Source of the DNA: Brevundimonas terrae
GTDB lineage: Bacteria > Pseudomonadota > Alphaproteobacteria > Caulobacterales > Caulobacteraceae
NCBI RefSeq assembly: GCF_011761985.1
Contig: NZ_JAASQT010000003.1
Span: forward strand, 124,001-188,000
DNA length: 64,000 bases
Reading direction: 5' to 3'
Each line of letters opens with the position of its first letter. Position 1 is the stretch's first letter. Shown piece after piece: positions 9,737 to 20,005 of the stretch. Below the pieces are notes generated by a model. The model was given only the letters and a program-made list of their open reading frames with translations, was not told the DNA's origin and searched no databases. Both the position numbers and the translations under genes were made by a program.

Positions 9737-11821
9737 ATGCGGCCCGAGATTCTCTTTCCCCTGTTTGCACCGGTCACCACGCTGAAAGGCGTAGGCCCGC
9801 GTATGGCTCCCCTCGTTCAGAAACTGGCGGGGCCTTTGGTGCGTGATCTGGCCTTCTATCCGCCCAATGGGGTGATCCAGCGCCGCCGTGCCACCGCCGC
9901 CGATGCGGTCGAGGGCGAGACGGCAATCTTCGAGGTCACAATCGACCGCCTGATCCCGCCCCATAAGATGGGTGCGCCGATCAAGGTGCGCGCCTTTGAC
10001 GGCACCGGCTTTGTGCATCTGATCTGGTTTGCCGGATCACCGCGCCACATCGAAGGTCTAGCCCCTGCGGGTTCTGTCCGTCTGGTCTCCGGCAAGGTCG
10101 AGAAGTTCAATAACGAGGTGCAGATTTCGCACCCCGATTACATCCTGCCCGTCGAAAAGGCCGACGAAATCCCGCTGGCCGAGCCGACCTATCCGGCCAC
10201 CCAAGGGCTGGGATCGCGCCAGATTCGCAAACTGTGCATGGCGTCGGTGGCACTGGTGCCGCCCCTGACTGAATGGCAGGACGAGGCGTGGATCAAACGT
10301 CAGAAATGGCCCGACTGGCAGACCGCCCTGCAAGCCGTCCACGCCCCGCAAAACGAACTTGATCTTCAACCCGAGGCCCCTGCCCGCTCGCGTCTGGCCT
10401 ATGACGAGTTGCTGGCGCACCAGATGGCCTTGGCCCGTCGCAAGATGAACCGCCAGTCCACGCCCGCCCCCGTCATCCGGCCGGGCGAGGCGTCGCATCG
10501 TCTGCTGGATATCTTCCCGTTCAAGCTGACCGGCGCACAGGCTCGCGCCATCGAAGAAATCCGCCACGATCTGAAATCCGGCGAGCAGATGGCCCGCCTG
10601 CTGCAAGGCGATGTGGGTTCGGGCAAGACGGCTGTGGCCGCTGTGGTACTGGCCGATGCTGCCGCCAGTGGTTTCCAGTCGGCCCTGATGGCCCCGACCG
10701 AGATTCTGGCACGCCAGCACGCCGAAAAGCTCGGCCCGATGCTGGCCGAGGCCGGTATCACTTCCATCCTGCTGACGGGTCGCGATACCCCTGCCGTCAA
10801 ACGCAAAAAAGCCGCCGCCATTGCTGCGGGCGAGGTTCAGGTCGCGATTGGCACCCACGCCCTGTTTCAAGATGCGGTCGAGTTCCAAAACCTTGCACTG
10901 GCCGTCATCGACGAGCAGCACCGCTTTGGCGTGCGCCAGCGCCAGCAGCTTCAGGACAAGGGCAAGAGCGGCGTTCACCTGCTGAGCATGTCGGCCACCC
11001 CCATCCCGCGCACGCTGGAACTAACCCAGTATGGCGAACTGGATGTCAGCCGCCTGAACGAAAAGCCACCGGGCCGCACGCCCGTCACTACCGCCGTCCT
11101 GCCTCTGGTACGGATCAAGGAGGTGGCCCAGCGCCTGAAGGCGGCGGTCGAGGCCGGTGCCCAAGCCTATTGGATATGTCCGCTTGTGGCCGAATCCGAG
11201 GCCATCGACCTTGCCGCCGCTGAAGATCGCGCCGAGGCCCTGCGTAAATTCCTCGGCACCGAGGTCGGACTGGCCCACGGCCAGATGGCCGGTGCCGAAC
11301 GCGAGGTGGTGATGAACCGCTTTGCTGCCGGTGATTTGCCCGTTCTGGTCGCCACCACGGTCGTAGAGGTAGGCGTGGACGTGCCCAATGCCTCGATCAT
11401 GGTCATTGAACATGCCGACCGCTTTGGTCTGGCCCAGCTACACCAACTGAGGGGCCGTGTCGGGCGCGGAGCCAAGGCCTCGTCGTGCATCCTGCTGTAT
11501 GGCGCAGGCGAGGATGGTGGTTTGGGCGAAACGGCCACCAAACGTCTGGAAATCCTGCGCAACACCGAAGACGGCTTTATGATTGCCGAGGAAGACTTCC
11601 GCCTGCGCGGCGGCGGCGATCCGCTGGGCCTGCGCCAGAGCGGTTTTCCGGCCTATCGCTTTGCCGACCCGATCAAGCACCGTCAGCTATTGCTGGCGGC
11701 GGCTGACGATGCCCGCATCATGATGGGCCGTGATCCCAAGCTGCAAAGCGCGCGCGGTCAGGCCATTCAGGTTCTGGAAAGCCTGTTCGACTGGCGCACG
11801 GATAGGCCCAATATCGACTAG
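9737..11821 (+). CDS. recG: ATP-dependent DNA helicase RecG
   Basis: The product (694 residues from this ATG) has an N-terminal OB-fold wedge region and then superfamily 2 helicase motifs: GDVGSGKT (Walker A), DEQHRFGV (motif II), SATPIPRTL (motif III), and the QLRGRVGRG motif VI. RecG remodels stalled replication forks and Holliday junctions. A slightly earlier in-frame ATG lies at 9725; the 9737 start (MRPEILFPLF) matches the usual family beginning better. The stop shares a CTAG with the stop of the convergent recO. Confidence 0.96.
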   Translation: MRPEILFPLFAPVTTLKGVGPRMAPLVQKLAGPLVRDLAFYPPNGVIQRRRATAADAVEGETAIFEVTIDRLIPPHKMGAPIKVRAFDGTGFVHLIWFAGSPRHIEGLAPAGSVRLVSGKVEKFNNEVQISHPDYILPVEKADEIPLAEPTYPATQGLGSRQIRKLCMASVALVPPLTEWQDEAWIKRQKWPDWQTALQAVHAPQNELDLQPEAPARSRLAYDELLAHQMALARRKMNRQSTPAPVIRPGEASHRLLDIFPFKLTGAQARAIEEIRHDLKSGEQMARLLQGDVGSGKTAVAAVVLADAAASGFQSALMAPTEILARQHAEKLGPMLAEAGITSILLTGRDTPAVKRKKAAAIAAGEVQVAIGTHALFQDAVEFQNLALAVIDEQHRFGVRQRQQLQDKGKSGVHLLSMSATPIPRTLELTQYGELDVSRLNEKPPGRTPVTTAVLPLVRIKEVAQRLKAAVEAGAQAYWICPLVAESEAIDLAAAEDRAEALRKFLGTEVGLAHGQMAGAEREVVMNRFAAGDLPVLVATTVVEVGVDVPNASIMVIEHADRFGLAQLHQLRGRVGRGAKASSCILLYGAGEDGGLGETATKRLEILRNTEDGFMIAEEDFRLRGGGDPLGLRQSGFPAYRFADPIKHRQLLLAAADDARIMMGRDPKLQSARGQAIQVLESLFDWRTDRPNID

Positions 11822-12549
11822 AGCCGACCGGCCTCCTGCAACCGTTCCATCATCCACACGCGGGCCGGTGGCAGCGGCTTGTTCAGGGCATGGAATACAT
11901 ACTGCTCAAGGAAATGGCCTGTCAGGGCCAGCCCGTCGCGCACATCACCGTCGTCCAGCCCCGCCTGTGCGCCCAGCATAAAGGGCGGCAGGCGCAACAG
12001 CTTGTCGGCATAGGGCGCGCCCGCCGTACGGCTAACGGCGCGGCCCGTGCGCGGACTGACCCAGACCAGATCGTCCATCTCGCCCGTCGAAGCACAGCGC
12101 GATAAATCCAGCCCAAAGCCCAGCGTTTCCAGCAAGCCCGCCTCATAACGCACGAAAATCGCGGGCCAGACCTCGGCAATCGCAAACGCCCCCATCAGGG
12201 CCTCGAACGCATAAAACGCCCCCGGATGCGGCTCGCGCTCGGGCAAGGCCCCTGCGGCCACGGCGGCGGCGGCATTCAAACCGACCAGTGCCAGCGGATC
12301 GTCGAACAGGCTGGCCGGTCCCTCGCCCATCGGCTCCAGCCGCGCTGAGCCGAGTTGGTCCGAGGTGCGCGAGCGGAAATCGGCCACCACCTTGGTTCCC
12401 GCTTGCAGGAAGGGCTTCATCTTGCGCGAGGCACCACCGTTCACATAGGCCGCGCGGCGACCATATTGCTCGGTCAGAAGCTCGACGACTGCGCCCGTAT
12501 CACCATGCAGACGTGCCGACAGCACAAAGGCGTCGTCCTGAAACTCCAT
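11818..12549 (-). CDS. recO: DNA repair protein RecO
   Basis: The 243-residue product begins MEFQDDAFVLSARLHGDTGAVVELLTE, a typical RecO OB-fold start. A helical second domain follows with FYAFEALMGAFAIAEVWPAIFVRYEAGLLETLGFGLDL, where the family has a conserved glycine-leucine patch. RecO helps RecR load RecA onto SSB-covered single-stranded DNA. The zinc-binding cysteines seen in some RecO proteins are largely absent (one Cys in the CASTGE stretch). It follows the SnoaL-like gene by one base, so it probably shares that promoter and its SOS-box. Confidence 0.93.
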   Translation of the reverse strand: MEFQDDAFVLSARLHGDTGAVVELLTEQYGRRAAYVNGGASRKMKPFLQAGTKVVADFRSRTSDQLGSARLEPMGEGPASLFDDPLALVGLNAAAAVAAGALPEREPHPGAFYAFEALMGAFAIAEVWPAIFVRYEAGLLETLGFGLDLSRCASTGEMDDLVWVSPRTGRAVSRTAGAPYADKLLRLPPFMLGAQAGLDDGDVRDGLALTGHFLEQYVFHALNKPLPPARVWMMERLQEAGRL

Positions 12550-12550
12550 C

Positions 12551-13009
12551 TCAGTCGGCCTTGATCGCGGCTACGACATCGCGGGCCTTGTCGTTCGGCA
12601 CGGTGAAGCTGAGGACATATTGCTGGATTTTCCAGCCATCACCCTGTTTCACCACCACGCCCGAGCCACGCACCTGACCATAGCTGTCATTGTCCAGAAG
12701 CTCGTCGAACACAGCCACGCACTGGCACGGCTGATCCAGTATTTCGAGATGACGATCCGTCACGCGATAGGTCCAACCCTGACCACGGACGAAATACGGC
12801 TCGGCATAGGCTTTAAACTCGGCCAGTGACCAGCGCTCGCCTGCATCGGTGCCGATGAAACGGGCATCGGGGGTGAAGGTGCCGAAATAAGCCGCGCTGT
12901 CGGCCCGCGACGCCGCCGCATGCATAATGTCGATCGCCGCCCCCGGTGAAACGCGGGTATCGGTTTCGGGTGACAGGATCAGAGCGGCAGTCATCAGGGC
13001 GTAGATCAT
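12551..13009 (-). CDS. SnoaL-like (NTF2 superfamily) protein, function unknown
   Basis: The 152-residue product has a short hydrophobic start. A cone-shaped alpha+beta NTF2 fold is indicated by AASRADSAAYFGTFTPDARFIGTDAGERW and a C-terminal GDGWKIQQYVLSFTVPNDK. This resembles the DUF4440/SnoaL-like proteins often annotated as nuclear transport factor 2 family. The start lacks positive residues, so export is uncertain. It is the first gene of a pair with recO (one base between them). An SOS-box lies 7 bp before its ATG. Confidence 0.75.
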   Translation of the reverse strand: MIYALMTAALILSPETDTRVSPGAAIDIMHAAASRADSAAYFGTFTPDARFIGTDAGERWSLAEFKAYAEPYFVRGQGWTYRVTDRHLEILDQPCQCVAVFDELLDNDSYGQVRGSGVVVKQGDGWKIQQYVLSFTVPNDKARDVVAAIKAD

Positions 13010-13015
13010 GCCTAT

Positions 13016-13030
13016 GTTCTATAGCTGTTC
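13016..13030. promoter_or_regulatory. LexA SOS-box (GTTC-N7-GTTC) upstream of the SnoaL-like gene and recO
   Basis: GTTC TATAGCT GTTC is an exact match to the alphaproteobacterial LexA site GTTC-N7-GTTC. It ends 7 bp before the start codon of the SnoaL-like gene. Eight fixed bases can match by chance about twice in a window this size, counting both strands. Confidence 0.5.
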
Positions 13031-13054
13031 TCATTTCACACAAGATGCCCGCAA

Positions 13055-13069
13055 TGTTGCATTGCAGCA
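13055..13069. promoter_or_regulatory. Near-palindromic TGC-rich site, possibly PhaR-like operator
   Basis: TGTTGCATTGCAGCA is a 15-bp near-perfect palindrome with TGC/GCA arms, resembling the TGC-rich operators of PhaR/AniA regulators of polyhydroxyalkanoate genes. It lies about 135 bp before the CoA-transferase gene. A second small inverted repeat, CGTAA-TG-TTACG, lies at 13104-13115. The regulator assignment is inference. Confidence 0.3.
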
Positions 13070-13154
13070 TTTCGCAGCTTTTGACCGACCAGAGCGTTGA
13101 TGACGTAATGTTACGACTAAAGGCGGATTGGAATCAGCCAGTTGCCACCTTTAA

Positions 13155-14714
<1,560 letters not shown>

Positions 14715-14737
14715 GACGCAACATCGGACAAGAATAT

Positions 14738-14768
14738 AGGGCCGGAGGATTATCCTCCGGCCCTTTTT
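14738..14768 (+). terminator. Rho-independent terminator of the CoA-transferase gene
   Basis: AGGGCCGGAGGA-TTA-TCCTCCGGCCCT forms a 12-bp stem with a three-base loop, followed by a T-run at 14764-14768. Confidence 0.92.
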
Positions 14769-14785
14769 CGTGGCTATTCTTTATG

Positions 14786-14923
14786 CCGTCATCCTCCGAC
14801 AAGCCGCTTTGCGGCGCAGATCGGGGGACCCAGCGGCACCGAAGGTGATCTTTCGACGTCGTGCGCGTTGGTTTCGCGCTATCGCGCGCCGCTGGATCCT
14901 CCGGTCAAGCCGGAGGATGACGG
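14786..14923. repeat. Dispersed intergenic palindromic repeat element (about 138 bp)
   Basis: The outer ends CCGTCATCCTCCG and CGGAGGATGACGG are exact inverted repeats. An inner pair, 14823-14837 (GGGGGACCCAGCGGC) and 14888-14902 (GCCGCTGGATCCTCC), matches at 13 of 15 positions. There is no open frame of note. Elements of this look (GTCATCCTCCGG ... CCAGCGGC) recur between genes in caulobacters and sphingomonads. I saw no second copy in this window. Confidence 0.7.
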
Positions 14924-14933
14924 TTTGCGTCTT

Positions 14934-16172
14934 TTATCGCGCCATCGCCGTCGGGAACGGATGCCCCAGCGCCTCGGCCATGCCCTGCTGGCTCAGCAGG
15001 AAGACCTGATCGCGCAAGTGGTAGTTGTTGGACAGCACCACCACCGTCACCTGCTGGCTCGGTTCATAGGTCACCAGATTGCGGAAACCCGACCAAGACC
15101 CCGTGTGATAGATCTGAAGCTCTTCAAACGGCTGGTTGGTGCGTTCGCCCAGACGGTTGGCAAAGATGCCCAGACCATAGGCGCGGTGCGGCCTGCCACG
15201 TTCCTTGGGCGTATCCGCAGGCGCGTGGTCGGCAATGAACTCGGCATAGGACTTGCCCGACAGGACATGCCCGCCATGCAGCGCACGGTTCCACATCAGC
15301 ATATCATCCAGCGTGGAGTACAACGCCCCCGCCCCCGGAATGATGCTGACATTGGCATTGGGCTGCGGGGTCAGGCCTTGCGGGAACAGGCCATAGCCCA
15401 TGGCCAGACCTTGCGCGTCCGCATGGACATCCGATCCGGTATTGCTCATGCCCAGCGGCTCGAACAGGGCCGTCTTCAGATAGTCCTCATAGGCCATGCC
15501 GCTGACCTTGGAGACGATATAGGCCCCGACATTAAAGCCGACATTGTTGTAGCGGACCTTGGTTCCCACAGGGAATTGCAGGCCATACTGTGTCGACTTG
15601 GCCATCAGTTCTTCGGGCGTATGCGGCGTGGTGCGAACCAGCCCCCAGTTGGACTGGGCCATCAGGTCGGGAATGCCCGACGTGTGCGACAACACATTGC
15701 TAAGGCGGATATCGGCCCAGCGGTCAGGACAGTTCTCGATCCATTTACAGATCGGGTCATTCACCGACAGCTTGCCCTCGTCCTGAAGCTTCAGGATGGC
15801 CACGCCGGTAAACTGCTTGGACACCGAGGCCAGACGGAAGCGCGTATCCAGTTGGAACGGCGTGTGCTGCTCGTAATTGGCCATGCCATAGGTCTGGCGG
15901 AACAGTACCTGATCGCCCTTGGCCACCAGTACCGCGCCCGTAAACTGTTTGGTCTGGGCCATATGGTCCAGACGCGCCTTCAGTTGCGGCAGGTCCTCTA
16001 CCACCTGCACCGCAGGCCGTTCAGGCAGTTCCACACGCGCCTGTCCCGAAGGCGAAACACCTTCGGGGCCGGACATACGGGCAATGGTCAAACCACCACC
16101 CAACAACGCTACAGAGGCAATCCCGATTAGCAGCCAGGGCCGACGGGTCGCCTTATGAGGAACTTGGAACAC
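14934..16172 (-). CDS. Serine hydrolase of the beta-lactamase/class C penicillin-binding family, membrane-anchored or exported
   Basis: The 412-residue product starts with a basic stretch and a hydrophobic segment (residues 13-31) that could be a signal anchor. Catalytic motifs are SVSK (S116-K119, SxxK), YNN (Y208, YxN) and HTG (356-358, in place of KTG). These are the hallmarks of the class C beta-lactamase-like serine hydrolases, a broad group including D-aminopeptidases, esterases and peptidoglycan-modifying enzymes. The true substrate cannot be read from sequence. It is probably a separate unit from era, which starts its coding six bases downstream on the same strand. Confidence 0.85.
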   Translation of the reverse strand: MFQVPHKATRRPWLLIGIASVALLGGGLTIARMSGPEGVSPSGQARVELPERPAVQVVEDLPQLKARLDHMAQTKQFTGAVLVAKGDQVLFRQTYGMANYEQHTPFQLDTRFRLASVSKQFTGVAILKLQDEGKLSVNDPICKWIENCPDRWADIRLSNVLSHTSGIPDLMAQSNWGLVRTTPHTPEELMAKSTQYGLQFPVGTKVRYNNVGFNVGAYIVSKVSGMAYEDYLKTALFEPLGMSNTGSDVHADAQGLAMGYGLFPQGLTPQPNANVSIIPGAGALYSTLDDMLMWNRALHGGHVLSGKSYAEFIADHAPADTPKERGRPHRAYGLGIFANRLGERTNQPFEELQIYHTGSWSGFRNLVTYEPSQQVTVVVLSNNYHLRDQVFLLSQQGMAEALGHPFPTAMAR

Positions 16173-16178
16173 TTGGTA

Positions 16179-17150
16179 TCAGACGTCGAAATCCAGACCG
16201 AACTGGGTGTAGAGCGCCTTGGTGTCCTGCCACTTGGCATCCACCTTGACGGTCAGGAACAGGTGAACCTTACGCTCGAACAGCTCTTCCAGCTCTTCGC
16301 GCGACTTCTGGCCGATCCATTTCAGGGTCTGGCCGCCCTTGCCCAGTACGATAGGACGCTGGCTTTCGCGCTCGACATAGATGGTTTGTTCGATACGGGC
16401 CGAACCGTCGGCACGCTCTTCGAAGCTGGTGGTTTCCACCGCCGCCGAATAGGGCAGTTCTTCGTGAACGCGCAGATAGACCTTCTCGCGCGTGATTTCG
16501 GCGGCCAGAACACGGGCCGGAACATCGGCCGACTGGTCTTCCGGATACAGCCACGGACCTTCCGGCATAGCGGCAGCCAAACGGGCCTTCAGGTCATCAA
16601 CGCCATCGCCCGTCTCTGCCGAGATCATGAAGACCTCGGAATAGGCACCGGTTTCGAACAGCTTGTGCGACAGGGCCAACAGGGTATCGCGGCGCATGCC
16701 GTCAATCTTGTTGAGGGCCAGAATGACCTTCTGCCCCATCCGGTTCAGGTTCGTGATGATGGTTTCGGTGTCTTCTGCCGATTTGCGGTCGGCAGGCGTG
16801 CCATCCCGCCCTTCGGCACCCAGATGCGCCTGAGCATCGACCAGGTGCACGACCACGTCGGCATCTTCCGCACCGGCCCAGGCCGAAGCCACCATGGCGC
16901 GGTCCAGACGGCGGCGCGGGTTGAACACACCGGGGGTGTCCACCAGCACGATCTGGGCATTTTCATGCAGGGCAATGCCACGGATCGGGAAGCGCGTGGT
17001 CTGGACCTTTTGGGTCACGATCGAGACTTTGGAGCCCGTCAGACGGTTCACTAGCGTCGACTTGCCAGCATTGGGCGCACCAATGATGGCGGCAAAGCCT
17101 GCGCGGCGTCCCTCGGTGGTCTGGACGGGGTTGTTATCAGTCTCGGTCAA
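16179..17150 (-). CDS. era: GTPase Era, 30S ribosome assembly factor
   Basis: The 323-residue product has GAPNAGKST (24-32), DTPGVF, and NKID for the G1, G3 and G4 motifs, and a C-terminal KH domain (KVYLRVHEELPYSAAVE ... GKGGQTLKWIGQ). Era binds the 3' end of 16S rRNA during small-subunit maturation. I chose a TTG start at 17148-17150: it overlaps the TGA of rnc as TTGA, has GAAGG six bases upstream, and gives the family length. The frame stays open farther upstream inside rnc, but that part is not Era-like. It is the last gene of the pdxJ-acpS-lepB-rnc-era run. Confidence 0.95.
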   Translation of the reverse strand: MTETDNNPVQTTEGRRAGFAAIIGAPNAGKSTLVNRLTGSKVSIVTQKVQTTRFPIRGIALHENAQIVLVDTPGVFNPRRRLDRAMVASAWAGAEDADVVVHLVDAQAHLGAEGRDGTPADRKSAEDTETIITNLNRMGQKVILALNKIDGMRRDTLLALSHKLFETGAYSEVFMISAETGDGVDDLKARLAAAMPEGPWLYPEDQSADVPARVLAAEITREKVYLRVHEELPYSAAVETTSFEERADGSARIEQTIYVERESQRPIVLGKGGQTLKWIGQKSREELEELFERKVHLFLTVKVDAKWQDTKALYTQFGLDFDV

Positions 17151-17860
17151 ATTACGCCTTCTCGTTTCATAAGCGCGACAGCAGCGGCTTTTTCCGCTTC
17201 CTGACGCGAACGTCCGGTAGCCTTGATGGGCGCATAGCCCTCGACTACCACCTCGACCGTAAAGGTCGGGGCATGGTCTGAGCCGGTTCGGCCCGCAATA
17301 GTATAGGTTGGCAACGGCTTGCCCTGCCCCTGCGACCACTCCTGTAGCGCAGACTTGGGGTTCACAATCGCCGGTTCGGGCGGCGAGGAAAACTCCTCGG
17401 CCCAGGCACGCTCGAATACGCCGCGTGCCGCATCCAGTCCGCCGTCACGATAAACAGCCGCCAGAATAGCCTCTACAGCATCGGCTATAACTCCGGCCTT
17501 TGTGCGGCCACCCGTCTTGGTTTCGCCCGCAGACAGCCGAAGCGCCGGACCAATGCCCAGAGCCTCGCCCACACGCGCACAGGCGCTCTTGTCGACCAGA
17601 GAGTGCAGACGCGCCGAAAGACGGCCTTCATCGGCTTCGGGAAAGTCGAGAACCAGACGGTCCGCCACCAACAAACCCAGTACGCGGTCGCCCAGAAACT
17701 CCAGCCGCTCGTTGTCACGAGGCGCATTATGCCCCCCGACATCCGAGACGCTGGAATGGGTCAAGGCCCGTTCCAGCAGTCCGGCATCAGCAAAATCATA
17801 GCCCAGCTTGGCCATCAGGGCTTCAACCGCGATGGCTCTCTGGTTGGGGCGCGTAGACAT
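17147..17860 (-). CDS. rnc: Ribonuclease III
   Basis: The 237-residue product has the RNase III signature NERLEFLGDRVLGL (50-63), a second acidic cluster near GVIADAVEAILAAVYRDGG, and a C-terminal double-stranded RNA binding domain from about 165. It cleaves double-stranded RNA in rRNA precursor processing and antisense regulation. The ATG at 17858-17860 overlaps the TAA of lepB by one base (TAATG). The downstream era start overlaps its stop. Confidence 0.96.
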   Translation of the reverse strand: MSTRPNQRAIAVEALMAKLGYDFADAGLLERALTHSSVSDVGGHNAPRDNERLEFLGDRVLGLLVADRLVLDFPEADEGRLSARLHSLVDKSACARVGEALGIGPALRLSAGETKTGGRTKAGVIADAVEAILAAVYRDGGLDAARGVFERAWAEEFSSPPEPAIVNPKSALQEWSQGQGKPLPTYTIAGRTGSDHAPTFTVEVVVEGYAPIKATGRSRQEAEKAAAVALMKREGVI

Positions 17861-18786
17861 TAGTTCAGTTTCTGGAAGAAGCGGCTCGGGCGCAGGTTGG
17901 CGAACCAGCTCACCGGATTGAACAGGCTGGCACCCGGCGACCACGAGAACAGGATGACCTCGGCCTTACCGACCAGATTTTCTTCCGGAACCATACCAAC
18001 GCCCGACATGCTGTCTACGCGGCTGTCGATCGAGTTATCGCGGTTGTCGCCCATCATGAAGTAATGACCGGCAGGCACCTCGAACACCGGCGTATTATCC
18101 AGTTCGAAGTTCGGGCCGAAATCTTGTGTCATGAAGGTACGGCCACCCGGCAGGGTTTCGCGTACCTTGGACAGCGAGCGCGTGCCGAACAGGTCATTCA
18201 TCTGGGCCTCGGAGACGACCACATCGTCAACAGCCACATTATTGATGAACAGCTTGCCCTGACGCATCTGCACCTTGTCGCCCGGCAGACCGATCACACG
18301 CTTGATGTAGTCGATCTTGGGATCACGCGGCAGCTTGAACACCGCGATGTCACCGCGCTTGGGCGCACGGTCCATGATGCGGCCCTCGAACAAGGGCGGG
18401 CTGAACGGGATCGAGTGTTTCGAATAGCCATAGGACCACTTCGACACGACAATATAGTCGCCCTCATAGAGGTTCGGCTCCATCGAGGCCGAAGGAATGG
18501 TAAAAGGCTGGAACAGCAGAACGCGCACGACCAGCGCGATCAGAAGCGCGAAAACGATCGTCTTGATGATTTCGACGGTTTCGTTCGCCGCGGACTTTTT
18601 CTCGGTCACAGGTTTGGCCTTCTTTCGGCGCCGCGGCGCAGTTATCGGCTTTTCATTTTCAAGTGCTTCCGGATCATCGCCCATATCAAAGGGGGCGTCC
18701 CCGTCATCACTCCAAACAGGTGGGCGGGCGGCCTTTTGCGTGGCTGCATCCGCTTCACCAAAATCAGCCTTGGTGTCGTCGCTCAT
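17860..18786 (-). CDS. lepB: Signal peptidase I (first of two in the window)
   Basis: The 308-residue product has an acidic and basic N-terminal tail of about 70 residues, one membrane helix (about 72-92), and the S26 motifs. These are IPSASM (catalytic Ser101), KRVIGLPGD (catalytic Lys162) and MGDNRDNSIDSR. It removes signal peptides from exported proteins at the periplasmic face. The long N-terminal tail is a difference from the second LepB at 36639. Its place directly before rnc and era is the classical lepB-rnc-era order. Confidence 0.96.
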   Translation of the reverse strand: MSDDTKADFGEADAATQKAARPPVWSDDGDAPFDMGDDPEALENEKPITAPRRRKKAKPVTEKKSAANETVEIIKTIVFALLIALVVRVLLFQPFTIPSASMEPNLYEGDYIVVSKWSYGYSKHSIPFSPPLFEGRIMDRAPKRGDIAVFKLPRDPKIDYIKRVIGLPGDKVQMRQGKLFINNVAVDDVVVSEAQMNDLFGTRSLSKVRETLPGGRTFMTQDFGPNFELDNTPVFEVPAGHYFMMGDNRDNSIDSRVDSMSGVGMVPEENLVGKAEVILFSWSPGASLFNPVSWFANLRPSRFFQKLN

Positions 18787-18818
18787 GGTCTGCTCGAATC
18801 CCCCGCAAAATACGAGGC

Positions 18819-19244
18819 TCAGTTCCGAGCCGTAACCTCTGACGAAACAGCGGGCAAGGCTTCGATGATTACGAATGCTTGAGAATACGGGTATTCATCG
18901 GTCATGGTCAGATGAATTCGCGCTTCAAAGCCTTCGGGCGTCAGTCGCTTCAGATGATCGGCGGCATTTCCCGTCAGTTGCAGGGTCGGCTGACCGGACT
19001 TGAGGTTCACCACCCCCATATCGCGCCAATAGACATCCGAGCGTATGCCGGTGCCCAGCGCCTTGGCGCAGGCCTCCTTGGCTGCAAACCGCTTGGCATA
19101 GCTCCATGCGGCATCCGGTTTGCGGTCCGAACGGGTGCGTTCGATATCGGTAAAGACTCGGTTCTTGAAGCGGTCGCCAAAGCGTTCCAGCGTCTCTTCT
19201 ATGCGACGGATGTCGCACAGATCGGAACCGATGCCGATAATCAT
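18819..19244 (-). CDS. acpS: Holo-[acyl-carrier-protein] synthase
   Basis: The 141-residue product starts [26 protein letters not shown] and has [15 protein letters not shown], both AcpS signatures including the magnesium-binding Asp and Glu. It attaches phosphopantetheine to acyl carrier protein. The ATG overlaps the TGA of pdxJ by four bases, a common pdxJ-acpS arrangement. Confidence 0.95.
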   Translation of the reverse strand: MIIGIGSDLCDIRRIEETLERFGDRFKNRVFTDIERTRSDRKPDAAWSYAKRFAAKEACAKALGTGIRSDVYWRDMGVVNLKSGQPTLQLTGNAADHLKRLTPEGFEARIHLTMTDEYPYSQAFVIIEALPAVSSEVTARN

Positions 19245-19993
19245 GCGCCCTGTACCGAAAGCGCAGCATCCATAGCGGCCCGCATCCGGCGGATCGCCGC
19301 ATCCAGACCCGTAAACACCGCCTCCCCGATCAGGAAGTGGCCGATGTTCAGTTCGACAATCTCGGGAATGTCCAGAATGGTCGCCGCCGTCGCATAGTCC
19401 AGCCCGTGACCGGCATGGACTTCCAGTCCAAGCGCGTGCGCCTGAGTGGCCGCGGCCTGAAGGCGTTTGAACTCGATGGCACGATCAGCTCCCGACAGGT
19501 GGCAATAGCGCCCCGTGTGGAACTCCACGACCTGTGCGCCGACGGCCGCTGCCGCTGTGACCTGCTCTTCGGATGGTTCGATAAACAGTGACACCCGCAC
19601 ACCGGCATCCGCCAGAGCCTTTACGACCGGCTGGATGCGTGGTTCGAAACCGGCAACCGCCAGTCCGCCCTCGGTGGTCACTTCCTCGCGGCGCTCCGGC
19701 ACAAGACAGGCCGCGTGCGGCTTGTGACGCAGAGCGATGGCCAGCATCTCGTCCGTCACCGCCATTTCGAGGTTCAGTGGACGGTTGGCGCGGCGGCACA
19801 GCGCGCTCAGAATATCGATATCGGCGTCGGTGATATGGCGACGGTCTTCGCGCAGGTGCGCCGTAATACCGTCCGCACCCGCCGCCAAAGCCTGTTCGGC
19901 GGCACGGGCCGGATCGGGATGAGCCCCGCCACGCGCATTCCTGACCGTGGCGACGTGGTCAATATTGACGCCAAGGCGGACGTGACGGGTCAT
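19241..19993 (-). CDS. pdxJ: Pyridoxine 5'-phosphate synthase
   Basis: The 250-residue product starts [23 protein letters not shown], the PdxJ beginning, and has [16 protein letters not shown] and [11 protein letters not shown]. PdxJ condenses 1-deoxyxylulose phosphate with 3-amino-2-oxopropyl phosphate to make vitamin B6. A GGAAG ribosome binding site sits one base before an ATG at 19999 but seven bases before the ATG at 19993, so the latter is the better start. It lies 12 bases after the pyrE stop. Confidence 0.95.
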   Translation of the reverse strand: MTRHVRLGVNIDHVATVRNARGGAHPDPARAAEQALAAGADGITAHLREDRRHITDADIDILSALCRRANRPLNLEMAVTDEMLAIALRHKPHAACLVPERREEVTTEGGLAVAGFEPRIQPVVKALADAGVRVSLFIEPSEEQVTAAAAVGAQVVEFHTGRYCHLSGADRAIEFKRLQAAATQAHALGLEVHAGHGLDYATAATILDIPEIVELNIGHFLIGEAVFTGLDAAIRRMRAAMDAALSVQGA

Positions 19994-20005
19994 CGGCATA
20001 CTTCC

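Noticed and set aside
14868..16130. 420-codon open frame antisense to the serine hydrolase
   Set aside because: The minus strand has the SxxK, YxN and HTG motifs; the antisense frame has none.
17151..17339. N-terminal extension of Era within rnc
   Set aside because: The extension is an out-of-frame reading of rnc and has no similarity to Era.
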